This document shows, one piece after another, positions 48,735 through 57,669 of a DNA stretch of 64,000 bases. The first letter of the stretch is position 1; each line of letters begins with the position of its first letter. The notes below the pieces were generated by a model that worked only from the letters and a program-made list of their open reading frames with translations, was not told where the DNA came from and did no database searches. The translations under genes were made by a program, and so were the position numbers. Source of the DNA: Peribacillus frigoritolerans (GTDB lineage: Bacteria; Bacillota; Bacilli; Bacillales; DSM-1321); assembly GCA_030562215.1 (NCBI GenBank), contig JAUPFL010000002.1, positions 1,302,001-1,366,000 on the forward strand. Reading direction: 5' to 3'.

Positions 48735-49286
48735 CTATGCTTCAAGTAACTGCTGTTCGTCATCATCATGCTGTCTAAGGATATGAAAGGTGTATAAATC
48801 TTTAGGGATTTCATACAAATCGTAGATATCTCCTTCATGATTGATCTGATCATAAAGGGATTTTCTTGTTTCGTTGGCATTGACGGCATAGGGAAGCTTT
48901 TCAGCAGCTTTTATGGAGCGGATATTTTTTGCGAATACGCATGAAGACCGTTTCCAAACCGAGCTCGAAAAAAGCTCTTTGAAGAAAGCGTCTTTTGCGA
49001 TGGCATTATATCCTTTTCCATGATAAGGCTTGCCAAGCCATGTGCCTAAGAAACCTGCACCATTTTCAATATCGTATAAAGAAATACAACCGATGGGATT
49101 TTCCCATTCATCCAAGATTGTTCGTGAAATGAGTTGCCCAGCATCTTCGGCTTCGATCGTTTGCTTAGTAATGAAAACATATTCTTCATATGAATCTACC
49201 TTATGGCGCACGAAAGGGAAGACATCTGGATGCGTCATTTGTTCATAAAGAGAAAAACAATCTGTGAAATCTCTCTTTTTTAACAT
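48735..49286 (-). CDS. GNAT family acetyltransferase with a compensated double frameshift
   Basis: A 183-residue acyltransferase. The GNAT core has GFLGTWLGKPYHGKGYNAIA (the acetyl-CoA-binding Q/RxxGxG/A-like segment) and KNIRSIKAAEKLPY. Residues about 108-122 read SSSVWKRSSCVFAK, unlike the family; shifting the frame over plus-strand 48932-48976 gives FELGLETVFMRIRKNIRS, so one missing T (about 48973) and one extra A (about 48930) compensate. The C-terminus IYDLYEIPKDLYTFHIL is normal. Start ATG follows GGAGGG, which a leader hairpin may mask. The substrate is unknown. Confidence 0.78.
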   Translation of the reverse strand: MLKKRDFTDCFSLYEQMTHPDVFPFVRHKVDSYEEYVFITKQTIEAEDAGQLISRTILDEWENPIGCISLYDIENGAGFLGTWLGKPYHGKGYNAIAKDAFFKELFSSSVWKRSSCVFAKNIRSIKAAEKLPYAVNANETRKSLYDQINHEGDIYDLYEIPKDLYTFHILRQHDDDEQQLLEA

Positions 49287-49289
49287 TTC

Positions 49290-49440
49290 CGTCCCTCCGT
49301 TTGAGGGCAGTTCTTATGCGTAGTCGCTGCCCACCCTCGAAATTTTTTAAGTCGTTCATCAAAAAATTTCGGGGTGGGAATCGAACCCACTAGAACCGGA
49401 AACCGGTGGCGCACCATTTGCCTTCCCTATTTTTATTGTC
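49290..49440 (-). promoter_or_regulatory. Structured leader with mutually exclusive hairpins and tRNA-like T-arm
   Basis: Minus-strand order: GGCGCACC-type hairpins with CCGG-TTT-CCGG, a T-arm-like GTGGG-TTCGATT-CCCAC (49374-49390), an 18-pair hairpin CCCACCCCGAAATTTTTT with AAAAAATTTCGAGGGTGGG (49331-49378), GAGGGTGGGCAG with CTGCCCTC (49303-49338), and CCCTC with GAGGG of the ribosome binding site. Neighbouring stems share strands, so they exclude each other in series. This could switch access to the GNAT start. Confidence 0.5.
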
Positions 49441-49613
49441 AGAAAATATGCAAATCTAAAGAACCTTACGAAGGTATAATACTAAAAAAAAACGGTTTGG
49501 GAATAGGTTTTTTGCCTTTTTTTCGTCAAATTTCAACTTTTTTTGAAGGGAGAAATCTTTAGGCAAACGCCTGCATCCTTCCATGAAAAACTGATTTTTC
49601 TCCCCCTTTTTCT

Positions 49614-50396
49614 TTAAAATTCACCTGTAAATTGCATGAATAAAATGATTGCGCCGAGGGCCCATACATAAATGGAGAATATTTTGAGTGAACGCTTTTT
49701 TAAGAAATCGATCATCCATACTACGGCTATATAACCAAAGATTGCTGCTGATAGGGTCCCGACGAATAGTGCAGTGAGTGGAAGCCGTTCTACTTCTCCT
49801 GTAAAGATCGGTTTCATCTGAAATACGATGCCACCCGTAATGGCAGGAATGGAAAGCAAAAAGGAAAAATAGGCTGCGGTGGCCCTATCCAGTTTGCAGA
49901 AGAGGCCTGCGGCTATCGTTAAGCCGGAGCGCGAAAGAGCAGGCATGATGGCAGCAGCTTGGAAGGTACCGATGATCAGCGCATCTTTAATCGAAATTTC
50001 ATTAAGGGATTTGCCGCCTTTTCTTACTCCGTCGGCTACCCATAAGATCAGTCCGGTCGCTAAAAATTCCCAGCCTATGGTCACACCTGTTTTTGAAAGG
50101 CCATCAAACCAATCACCGAGTAAAATGCCGGCAATAACTGCAGGTATCGTCCCAGCAATGAGAAGCAGGGTCATTTTGGAAAAAGGGTTTTTCAAAATGG
50201 CAATTATGTCATTCTTATAGACGACCAATAACGCCAGCAAGGTTCCGATGTGGAGCATGGTATCCAGAAAAATGCCGGCCTCGTCAAGGTGGAAAATATG
50301 CCGTCCTAAATATAAATGTCCAGTGCTTGAAATAGGTAAAAACTCAGTCAAGCCTTGAATGATCCCAAGGATGAAGGCTTGAAATTCATTCAGCAA
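49614..50396 (-). CDS. uppP: Undecaprenyl-diphosphatase UppP/BacA
   Basis: A 260-residue membrane phosphatase that recycles undecaprenyl pyrophosphate and confers bacitracin tolerance. Both active-site motifs are present: GLTEFLPISSTGHLYLG near the N-terminus and MPALSRSGLTIAAGLF later, with (E/Q)xxxE replaced by the usual IQGLTEF context. About eight helices. ATG 50396 at the end of a weak site. The gene sits alone between the GNAT leader and the DUF4870 gene. Intact. Confidence 0.95.
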   Translation of the reverse strand: MLNEFQAFILGIIQGLTEFLPISSTGHLYLGRHIFHLDEAGIFLDTMLHIGTLLALLVVYKNDIIAILKNPFSKMTLLLIAGTIPAVIAGILLGDWFDGLSKTGVTIGWEFLATGLILWVADGVRKGGKSLNEISIKDALIIGTFQAAAIMPALSRSGLTIAAGLFCKLDRATAAYFSFLLSIPAITGGIVFQMKPIFTGEVERLPLTALFVGTLSAAIFGYIAVVWMIDFLKKRSLKIFSIYVWALGAIILFMQFTGEF

Positions 50397-50600
50397 AAAA
50401 CATCACTCCATTCTAGAAGGTATAGGACAATCCATTATTTAAACTGTATGCACAAGACGGATGAACATGTCCGGATTTTATTGGTTAAATCAAGATAAGG
50501 CAGTCCAGATTTACCTTCTTTCGAATATAATGAGAGGAAAAATGAAACTATTTTTGATTTGATTCGTAATTATTCATATGAGAAAGGAGGAGAAGACACT

Positions 50601-50920
50601 ATGCCTACTAAAGATGAAAGAGTGTTTGCTGCCCTTATTTATGTGATCAGCTTTTTTACAGCATTTATCGGTCCTTTGGTGATTTGGTTATTGAAGAAGG
50701 ACTCGTCACAATTTGTGGATTATCACGGAAGGGAATACTTGAATTTTTCATTTCCTACACTGTATATTCAATAATCGCAGGGATACTCACTATAGTATTG
50801 GTTGGTTTCTTGCTATTGCCGGTTATCGGGATAGCTTTAGTCGTATTCACCATCATTGCTGCTGTTAGGGCTTATGAAGGAACGGATTATAGGTTCCCAT
50901 TGATCTTCAGGGTATTATAG
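50601..50920 (+). CDS. DUF4870 membrane protein, frameshifted
   Basis: A small membrane protein of about 106 residues, the DUF4870 (YyaS/Tic20-like) family, function unknown. Helix 1 is VFAALIYVISFFTAFIGPLVIWLL; the conserved FVDYHGREYLNFFISYTVYS is restored by adding one T at about 50751; two helices follow (IAGILTIVLVGFLLLPVIGI). ATG 50601 has AAAGGAGGAGA upstream. The end is followed by a hairpin and a MITE-like repeat. Confidence 0.82.
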
Positions 50921-50929
50921 AATGAGGTA

Positions 50930-50959
50930 AAAGGATTCCGTTCCATTCGGAATCCTTTC
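50930..50959 (+). terminator. Terminator after the DUF4870 gene, copy 1
   Basis: AAAGGATTCCG/CGGAATCCTTT stem, followed directly by the repeat element. Confidence 0.7.
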
Positions 50960-50961
50960 AG

Positions 50962-51197
50962 ACTGTAGACAAACTCGAGGAAAAGCGAGTTTGTCTGCAG
51001 TTTTTTTATTTAGAAAACGTTCCAGTGGATTTCAGGAATCCGCTCCCTATCCGCCGACAGCCTGCAATCCTCCTCGCCTAGCCAGTATTCGGCAGGAGTG
51101 TCGCAAATTTTTCTTAATCCAATAAGGAATGCAGTAAAAAACATTAAGGATAATCTGGTCTTGTTCTAAAATTAGGTAGAACCCCATTTTGTCTACA
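50962..51197. repeat. MITE-like element with terminal inverted repeats
   Basis: The 236-bp segment starts CTGTAGACAAA and ends TTTTGTCTACA, which are inverted repeats. Its left end folds as TGTAGACAAACTCG/CGAGTTTGTCTGCA. It carries GTGGATTTCAGGAATCCGCT and CCGCCGAC, found again near 55.56 kb. No transposase gene is present. It lies between two copies of the same terminator. Confidence 0.6.
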
Positions 51198-51199
51198 AT

Positions 51200-51232
51200 A
51201 GGATTCCGATCAATTCGGAGTCCTTTTTATAT
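51200..51232 (+). terminator. Terminator-like hairpin, copy 2
   Basis: AGGATTCCG/CGGAGTCCT with TTTTT; it repeats the hairpin at 50930-50959 with a few changes. Confidence 0.6.
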
Positions 51233-51417
51233 GAACCGTGTTGGGAATTACCTTTCATTAAAAAGGGAATAGATCACATTAAAGCGAATAAAGTATTATG
51301 ATAACTGCTTCCATGCACTTTCAGGAAGCAGATGCCGGGCGGGTTTTGGTACTGCTAATCAATGGCAGCCCTAAAGGCGGTAATCTTTTTTGTAAGGAGT
51401 GAGCAGCAGAGCGGGAT

Positions 51418-52211
51418 ATGAATATACGTGAATATTATCAGAAAACGAGCAATTCAAATTTTCATGCTTCTTGGATATCTCTTCTTTTGGCTGTTGTATT
51501 TTTCATTTGCCATATTTTTGCGATGATACCGGGCAATATATTATTGATAACGTTTCCTTTTATTTTCTTTAGCATTGCCCAATTTGTCAGCCATCGTATA
51601 TATGAAAATAGAATGAAGGAATTGCCTGATCAACACATCGGGACGAATACCGGGTTATTAAAAAATGAACATGTTTTATTGACTTTTATGCCGGCACCGA
51701 CATTGCGACTGCTTCTCTTTGCGCCTGATGGGTCACTAATGGGCGAGGTACGGGATTTGAATATGAAGTGGTTCATGTGGATGCTTCCCAATTTCTTGTC
51801 GATGCTATTGGCGAAGAGGTATGAACTGGTGGACCATGAGGGGCGGTTGCTGGCTAAGTACCATATCAAAAGGGGCTTTTCAATAAAATGACGATCATGG
51901 ATGATCGGGGCGGCATTATTGGATCGTATCAAGAAAATCCGTCATTCGTGAAGATCAATGGAATGATCTATAAGGAAGACGGTACGGAATGGATGCCGAT
52001 TGAAACGCCGGGAAGTGTGAATTCTTTCGAGATTGTCACAAAAGACGGGGAAAAGATCGTTTCATACCAAGAAGGCTGGATGCCTTTGGAGTGGGGGACA
52101 CGATTCAAGACAAATACACCCATACTATCTTTTTCATCAAATGTTGCTGAAATTCCTAAAATCATCGTATTTGGGTTCTGTGCAGCCACACTGAATCATC
52201 GTTCAAATTGA
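51418..52211 (+). CDS. Hypothetical membrane protein with tubby/DUF-like C-terminal domain, frameshifted
   Basis: No family is recognised with confidence. Two N-terminal helices (SWISLLLAVVFFICHIFAMIP and LLITFPFIFFSIAQFVSH) are followed by a beta-rich part: TFMPAPTLRLLLFAPDGSLM, YELVDHEGRLLAKYHIKRGF. One A is missing at about 51887; repair continues as MTIMDDRGGIIGSYQEN and ends IIVFGFCAATLNHRSN, about 265 residues. The repeated pattern of beta hairpins with D-G turns recalls tubby-like scramblase folds, but this is only an impression. The ribosome binding site is weak. Confidence 0.6.
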
Positions 52212-52302
52212 CTATGATTACCCTTTAGCAAATCTTTTAAATATTTGATATAATATTAGAGAGATACATAGATTGATAATACATATTAAAAAGGTGGTAA
52301 TT

Positions 52303-52875
52303 ATGAGTTTACTTAATGAGATTCTTGATTATAATGAACAGTTTGTTGAAAAAGGTGAATATGTAAAGTATAGAACGGATAAGTTTCCTGAGAAACGTAT
52401 GGTCATCATAAGCTGTATGGACACTCGGCTCGTTGAACTATTGCCAAAATCCTTGAATGTCAAAAATGGCGATGTCAAAATCCTGAAGACTGCCGGGGCA
52501 ATCGTCTCCCACCCATTCGGAAGTGTCATGCGGAGTATCCTTGTTGCTATTTATGAGCTAAAGGCAGATGAAGTATTGGTCATACCTCACCATGACTGCG
52601 GGATGGCATCAGTCGATGCCGATTCTGTAATGGACAAGATGATAGAACGTGATATACCAAAGAGCACCATCGATACACTGGGGGCTGCAGGAATCGATAT
52701 CCGCAGTTGGCTTCGCGGATTCGATGATGTTTATGAAAGTTGTAAGAACAGCGTGGAAGTGATTAAAGGACATCCTTTGATCCCTAAAAACATTCCTGTA
52801 CATGGTCTAATCATTTCGCCTGATACAGGGAAGCTGGAATTGGTAGTCGATGGGTATTCGGAAGTACAAAAATAA
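52303..52875 (+). CDS. Beta-class carbonic anhydrase
   Basis: A 190-residue zinc enzyme interconverting CO2 and bicarbonate. Zinc ligands and the Asp-Arg dyad are in IISCMDTRLVELL (Cys, Asp, Arg) and VIPHHDCGMASVD (His, Cys). KTAGAIVSHPFGSVMRSILV is conserved between them. ATG 52303 follows AAAAGGTGG; it corresponds to the YvdA/YtiB type of B. subtilis. Intact, single gene with terminator. Confidence 0.92.
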   Translation: MSLLNEILDYNEQFVEKGEYVKYRTDKFPEKRMVIISCMDTRLVELLPKSLNVKNGDVKILKTAGAIVSHPFGSVMRSILVAIYELKADEVLVIPHHDCGMASVDADSVMDKMIERDIPKSTIDTLGAAGIDIRSWLRGFDDVYESCKNSVEVIKGHPLIPKNIPVHGLIISPDTGKLELVVDGYSEVQK

Positions 52876-52886
52876 TATATTCTTCG

Positions 52887-52921
52887 AGGCTGTCGGGATC
52901 ATTTCCGGCAGTTTTTTCAAA
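52887..52921 (+). terminator. Terminator after the carbonic anhydrase gene
   Basis: CTGTCGGGA/TTCCGGCAG stem, TTTTTT tail. Confidence 0.8.
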
Positions 52922-53029
52922 TTTTTATCATTACTATTTATTTTTATCCTTTTTTTGTTAAAATCGCCAAGTGTAGTTTGTCACTAATACAAACGGGTGG
53001 GCGAGGGATAAATTTAATAAGGATACAAC

Positions 53030-54330
53030 ATGAAGAAATTAAACTTGGAAACGTTTTTTCATTTTTCCGACTATGGAACGAATGGAAAACGTGAAATCCT
53101 TGCTGGAGTGGTCGGCTATTTTACGATAGTCTATATCCTCATCGTGAATTCCCTGATTTTATCGGAAGCGGGCATACCGATTAATGGTGCAGTGATTGCC
53201 ACGATTCTTTTATCAGCTTTAAGCTGTATCATGATAGGGCTTTGGGCGAATGTCCCAATCCTTCTCGTTCCAGGAATGGGCGTTAATGCCTTATTTGCTT
53301 ATACCATGGTTCAAGGAATGGGTCTATCTTGGCAATCGGCTCTTGGTGCTGTTTTTATCTCGGGGTAATTTTTGTAATCATCGCTTTTACAAAATACTCT
53401 AAGTTAATCAGTGATTCGATTCCAGGTTCGATAAAAGAAGCCATATCTGTCGGTCTTGGCTTATTCTTGATGCTGATCGGACTTGAAAAGGGCGGGATAA
53501 TCACAAGAGGTTCCTCATCAATCGTCGCACTGGGAGATTTAAGCGATCCAGCGGTGTGTGCAACGGTGTTGACCTTTTTACTGGCAATCACGCTGTTCAT
53601 CAAGAATGTCCCAGGTAATTTCATGATTACCATCCTGGCTGGCAGCCTCATTGCCTATTGGTTCGGAACGGTTCAACTATCGGAAATCCATTTTTCAGGC
53701 GTAAACACAGCTTCCTACGGCGATCTCTTCTTTTCATTATCGTTCTTGGAAGCGAACCGGATTGAATTCTGGATAAGTGTATTTGCGATGACGATGGTTC
53801 TTGTTTTTGAAAACATTGGTCTTGTGCACGGGCATGTAGACAGCATAAACCGCCAGGATGCCTATAAAAAGTCGCTGCAGGCGACAAGTGTGTCCGTTCT
53901 GTTTTCAGGTATATTCGGTTCGAGTCCTACCGTTGCTACAGTTGAAACGGCAGCAGGAATCGCATCAGGAGGCAGGACAGGTTTTACTTCGGTGGTGACG
54001 GGCGTGCTATTCATTCTATCACTGCTATTTATACCGGTGATTAAAGTAATCCCTGATAGCGCCATTGCCCCCATCTTAATTATCATTGGCATTTTAATGC
54101 TCGGAAATATAAAAAAGCTGGATTTCAGCGATTTAACCGAGAGCATACCTGCAATCATGATCATTACGATCATTCCTTTCACTTACAGTATTGCCGATGG
54201 AATGGCATTCGGTTTCATCCTGTACCCGTTCTTGAAGCTTGTAACCGGAAAAGCGAGAGAAGTGTCAGCACCGATGTATGTAAGTGCCGGAATGTTTATC
54301 GTCTATTTCATCATCGGTATGATCGGTTAA
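53030..54330 (+). CDS. NCS2-family purine permease (PbuG/PbuO type), frameshifted
   Basis: A proton-coupled nucleobase transporter of the AzgA-like branch (adenine, guanine or hypoxanthine), about 433 residues. The N-terminus TFFHFSDYGTNGKREILAGV and MGVNALFAYTMVQGMGLSWQ are typical; one G is missing at about 53368 (repair: AVFISGVIFVIIAFTKYSK). Later marks are FENIGLVHGHVD, the substrate loop GSSPTVATVETAAGIASGGR and GFILYPFLKLVTGKA. No purine riboswitch is recognised in the 150-base upstream gap; a CGCC/GGGCG-bounded hairpin at about 52966-53005 is the only structure noted. Confidence 0.88.
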
Positions 54331-54336
54331 TAATTC

Positions 54337-54383
54337 AAAAGAGCGGTTGGTATGAGTTAATTCTTATTCCAACCGCTTTTCTT
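54337..54383 (+). terminator. Terminator after the permease gene
   Basis: AGCGGTTGGTAT/ATTCCAACCGCT stem with a T-rich tail. Confidence 0.85.
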
Positions 54384-54512
54384 ATTGGGTTTTTCGTCGA
54401 AAAAATGGATTAATTGTGATTTACGCGATGACACATCCATCTTGAAAATGCTATGATATAGAATATTAAAAAAATGATAAATGACAAGCAGCATATTAGA
54501 GGATGTGACAGG

Positions 54513-55499
54513 ATGATTATTGAAGGTTTAAAAAGCCATGGTTCAGGAAATGATTTCTTGATCATTGATGAATTGACTACGACCCTGACGTTTACTGAAG
54601 AAGAGCGGAAAAATTTCGCGAAGGCCCTATGCAATAGGGAAAGGCTTGGAGCGGATGGTATTTTGTTCGTAATGAAAAGTGAAAATGCTGATTGCCGGAT
54701 GCGTGTCTTTAATGCGGATGGATCGGAAGCCTCGATGTGCGGCAATGGACTTCGCTGTGTTGCACGTTACGCGAATGACGTTCTTGGGCTCGATAAAATG
54801 ATCGTGGAAACCATGAAGGCAAATCTGCTCGTCGAAAAAACGGAAGATATTTATGAGGGGATTCCGACTTTCAAGGTGGAAATTTCCCCGGTAAGTTTTA
54901 ATGTGAGGGATCTACCTCTTGTATTGGCTAAAGAACAGCTGCAAAACGAATCATTACCGGAACTGCATGATACCCTATTATTTTCGGCATTGGCGGTTCC
55001 TAATCCACATTTGATCTCACTTGTCGATAGTGATGTTTTACAAAGTGATTTGCAGGAAAAACTTTCAACAAAGGTCAATCAACCGAATGAGCTTTTCCCT
55101 GATGGTGTCAATGTCAGCTTTGTGAAAGAGTTGGAACCAGGGAGCATTTATGTGCGGACATTCGAACGTGGAGTAGGCTTCACGAATGCATGTGGAACGG
55201 CGATGTCGGCTTCTAGCCTAGTAACATGCTCTGTTGGGATAAATGAGTTGGAAAGTGAAATATCTGTCTACAATAACGGCGGAAAAGTTAAATGCGTGGT
55301 CCACCATGATGAAGAAAGCCAAACGTATTCAATTGATTTAATCGGGAATGCAACCTATGAATTCAAGGTATCGATTGAAATTGACTTAGATCAGCCTGAA
55401 AAATTTGAAATGCTTGAAAAAGAGGATTTTGAATTGGAAACAAGCTTATATGCCAAGCTGCAGGATGAAGTGCAAGGTTATTTGAAAACAAAATTATAA
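54513..55499 (+). CDS. dapF: Diaminopimelate epimerase
   Basis: A 328-residue epimerase converting LL- to meso-diaminopimelate for lysine and peptidoglycan. N-terminal SHGSGNDFLIID, first catalytic Cys in NADGSEASMCGNGLRCVARY, and second in ERGVGFTNACGTAMSASSLV. The protein is about 45 residues longer than the common form, with an acidic C-terminal tail (KFEMLEKEDFELETSLY). ATG 54513 follows AGAGGATG. It stands alone. Intact. Confidence 0.93.
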   Translation: MIIEGLKSHGSGNDFLIIDELTTTLTFTEEERKNFAKALCNRERLGADGILFVMKSENADCRMRVFNADGSEASMCGNGLRCVARYANDVLGLDKMIVETMKANLLVEKTEDIYEGIPTFKVEISPVSFNVRDLPLVLAKEQLQNESLPELHDTLLFSALAVPNPHLISLVDSDVLQSDLQEKLSTKVNQPNELFPDGVNVSFVKELEPGSIYVRTFERGVGFTNACGTAMSASSLVTCSVGINELESEISVYNNGGKVKCVVHHDEESQTYSIDLIGNATYEFKVSIEIDLDQPEKFEMLEKEDFELETSLYAKLQDEVQGYLKTKL

Positions 55500-55502
55500 A
55501 GA

Positions 55503-55650
55503 AATTTTTAAACTGCAGGCGAATTCGAAAAAAGCGAGTTTGCCTGCAGTTTTTTTATAAATTCGTGGATTTCAGAAAACCGCTCCATTTCCGCCGACTA
55601 TCTGCCAAGCCGCATCAAATCAAAGCCTGCCAGCGGAAAGAGAGTCCTCG
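55503..55650. repeat. Dispersed intergenic repeat, relative of the 51.0-kb element
   Basis: AAACTGCAGGCGAATTCG/CGAGTTTGCCTGCAGTTT hairpin with T-run (also usable as terminator of dapF), followed by GTGGATTTCAGAAAACCGCT and TTTCCGCCGACT, matching the element at 50962-51197. Confidence 0.65.
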
Positions 55651-55673
55651 GAGGCACCTTTCCATTTTACCAA

Positions 55674-57519
55674 TTAGTTATGGGTCTTTTTTTGTTTAAG
55701 GAACGACAATACTTCCAAAAAGGCTGGTCCATTATCCACCAGTCGGTAATCCATAAATGCACACCCGCTCCTTTTTATTCTGTTTGGTATGGTTTCAATC
55801 GTAAAATCCTTTAACTGGAGACTTTCGTTCACTTCCTCCCAAAACAAAGGTGTAGCTACACCAGCGAAAGAATTTCCCCGTGGGGAATAAGGCAAAATGA
55901 TGGTTTTTCCTTCACTATGCTGCACAAAGTCCAAGTAAAGTCGATTATGCCGATTTATTTTCATTCTTTCCGTTGTAAAATCATTCGGATTGGAACTTGT
56001 TAAGTAGTCACCCAGAAAGTCAGTGAATATGCGTGTATCCTGATAAGTAAATCTGTCTTCAGGCAGAGGGATGTGAATTTGCAGTCCTTTGTTACCTGAA
56101 GTTTTTACAAAAGCTTTAATCCTTAATGATTCCATCACCTTTTTTATTTCCTGTGCAGCCTTTACCGCAAAGGAGAAATATTCGATGGAAGGAGGATCCA
56201 AGTCCAGGACGATTTCGTCGGGTCTTGTTTTACCGGCTTTCTGAAATGGGGCATGAAATTCCAATGCAAGTTGATTACCAAACCAAAGAAGGGTTTCAAT
56301 ATCGTTACACAGCATATACTCGATATCCTCATCCATGAACGTTTTAATAAAGTCCGGCGCATAATCAGGTTTGTTTTTTTGGAAAAACCTTTCTTTATCC
56401 AAAGTGCCATGAGGATAGCGGATCGTTGTAAGAAGCTTATCCTTCAAGAAGGGTAAGAAGAAAGCTGAAACCTCCCGTAAATAATGAAGGTATTCAACTT
56501 TTACCACCTGTTTATCTCCTGTTATCCAAAGCGGTTTATCCCTTGAAGTTATTTGTACAGTATCTGGAAATGTATATTGCCCTAGCACGAATTTCTCCCA
56601 GGTACATTCGTCGGGAGACGTTTGTAAAAGCCATTGCGAAAACTGGGGTTCACGTAATTCATTTTCCTCATATACGTGTAAGAATTGAACTTCAATGCAA
56701 ATGGATGGATGGATATAAAAAAATTGTGAGTCTTCATCTGATGCATTTTGCTTGATCAATTGATGCAATATACTTTTATCTCGAGCACTCAGTCCATTTT
56801 TGACACTTCCGATTTTCGTTACGGCACCTTCTTTGAAAACTGCGAGGGAAACATAACCATTTTCTTTATGCAATGCTGTAATGAAACAAGAAACGGTCTT
56901 CCAATTTTTCACCTTAATCCAAGTTGTTGTACGTCTTCCTTCTTGCCAAACACCCCGAATTTCCTTGGCGACAACACCTTCGCCATCTAACAGGGTGACC
57001 TTCTTCAAAGCATTATCCAAAACGTCAAAACTCTCAATTAATTGTATCAATGCCTTATCGTTGGGATCAGGAGGCATAGGAAGACCGAGTTTTCCCCCAT
57101 ATTCAACATCAATTCCCTTCGTTCCACCATTGGTTTAGCTGCTACGTCTTTTCCGCTGATGCGAAGCAGGTCAAACGCTATAAACCGACATGGGGAAAAA
57201 CGGGCATTTTCTGAAATTAAGGATTGTTTCCCTAGGCGCCCTCTCCACTGTATTTGAAAAAGTCCGCTTTCGCCTGATTGGTAAGCCAGACCAATTCTCC
57301 ATCTAACTGAAGCGGGAGATAATCTTCCAGGTCCAGATCTTTGATGTAAGCAATGATTTCTGGGAATTGAGTTGATAACTCCTTTTCATTCCGACTCGAA
57401 ATGCTTATGGTATCGGTGTCTATCGTTAAAATAGCCCTAAAGCCGTCATATTTGACTTCATAACGCCAATCGTTGGATTTGGGGGCTTCAGGGTAATAGG
57501 TAGGCAGCATCGGTTTCAT
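55674..57519 (-). CDS. ligD: NHEJ DNA ligase/polymerase LigD, two frameshifts
   Basis: The ATP-dependent ligase of bacterial end joining, about 612 residues. The ligase domain comes first, with adenylation Lys in YEVKYDGFRAIL and LDGELVWLTN, GEGVVAKEIRGVW and TTWIKVKNWKTVSCF. The primase-polymerase domain follows (DEIVLDLDPPSIEYFSF catalytic Asp pair, VKTSGNKGLQIHIPL, DFVQHSEGKTIILPYSPRG). There is no 3'-phosphoesterase domain, as in B. subtilis LigD. A G is missing at about 57240 and a base at about 57088. It is divergent from ku, sharing a 150-base promoter region. Confidence 0.92.
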
Positions 57520-57669
57520 TTTTGTATTTACCTCCGCAAATAATTGATAACATTATTTTGCCAAAAAAACGTAGTGTTAGAGTTGGCAATTGTTTTTTCG
57601 GTTTTTTTTGAGCAAAGGGGAATAATAAAATTGTTCTTCTCATTAAAAATAAGTTATGAGGTGACGAAT

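Noticed and set aside
49290-49340. T-box riboswitch before the GNAT gene
   Set aside because: AGGGTGG is present but the rest of the conserved AGGGTGGnACCGCG box and a specifier loop are missing.
49370-49440. Full tRNA gene on the minus strand
   Set aside because: Only a T-arm and a variable-arm-like hairpin are seen; no matching 5' acceptor strand, D-arm or anticodon arm is found upstream.
52922-53029. Purine riboswitch before the NCS2 permease
   Set aside because: The conserved aptamer loops are not present; only a short hairpin is seen.
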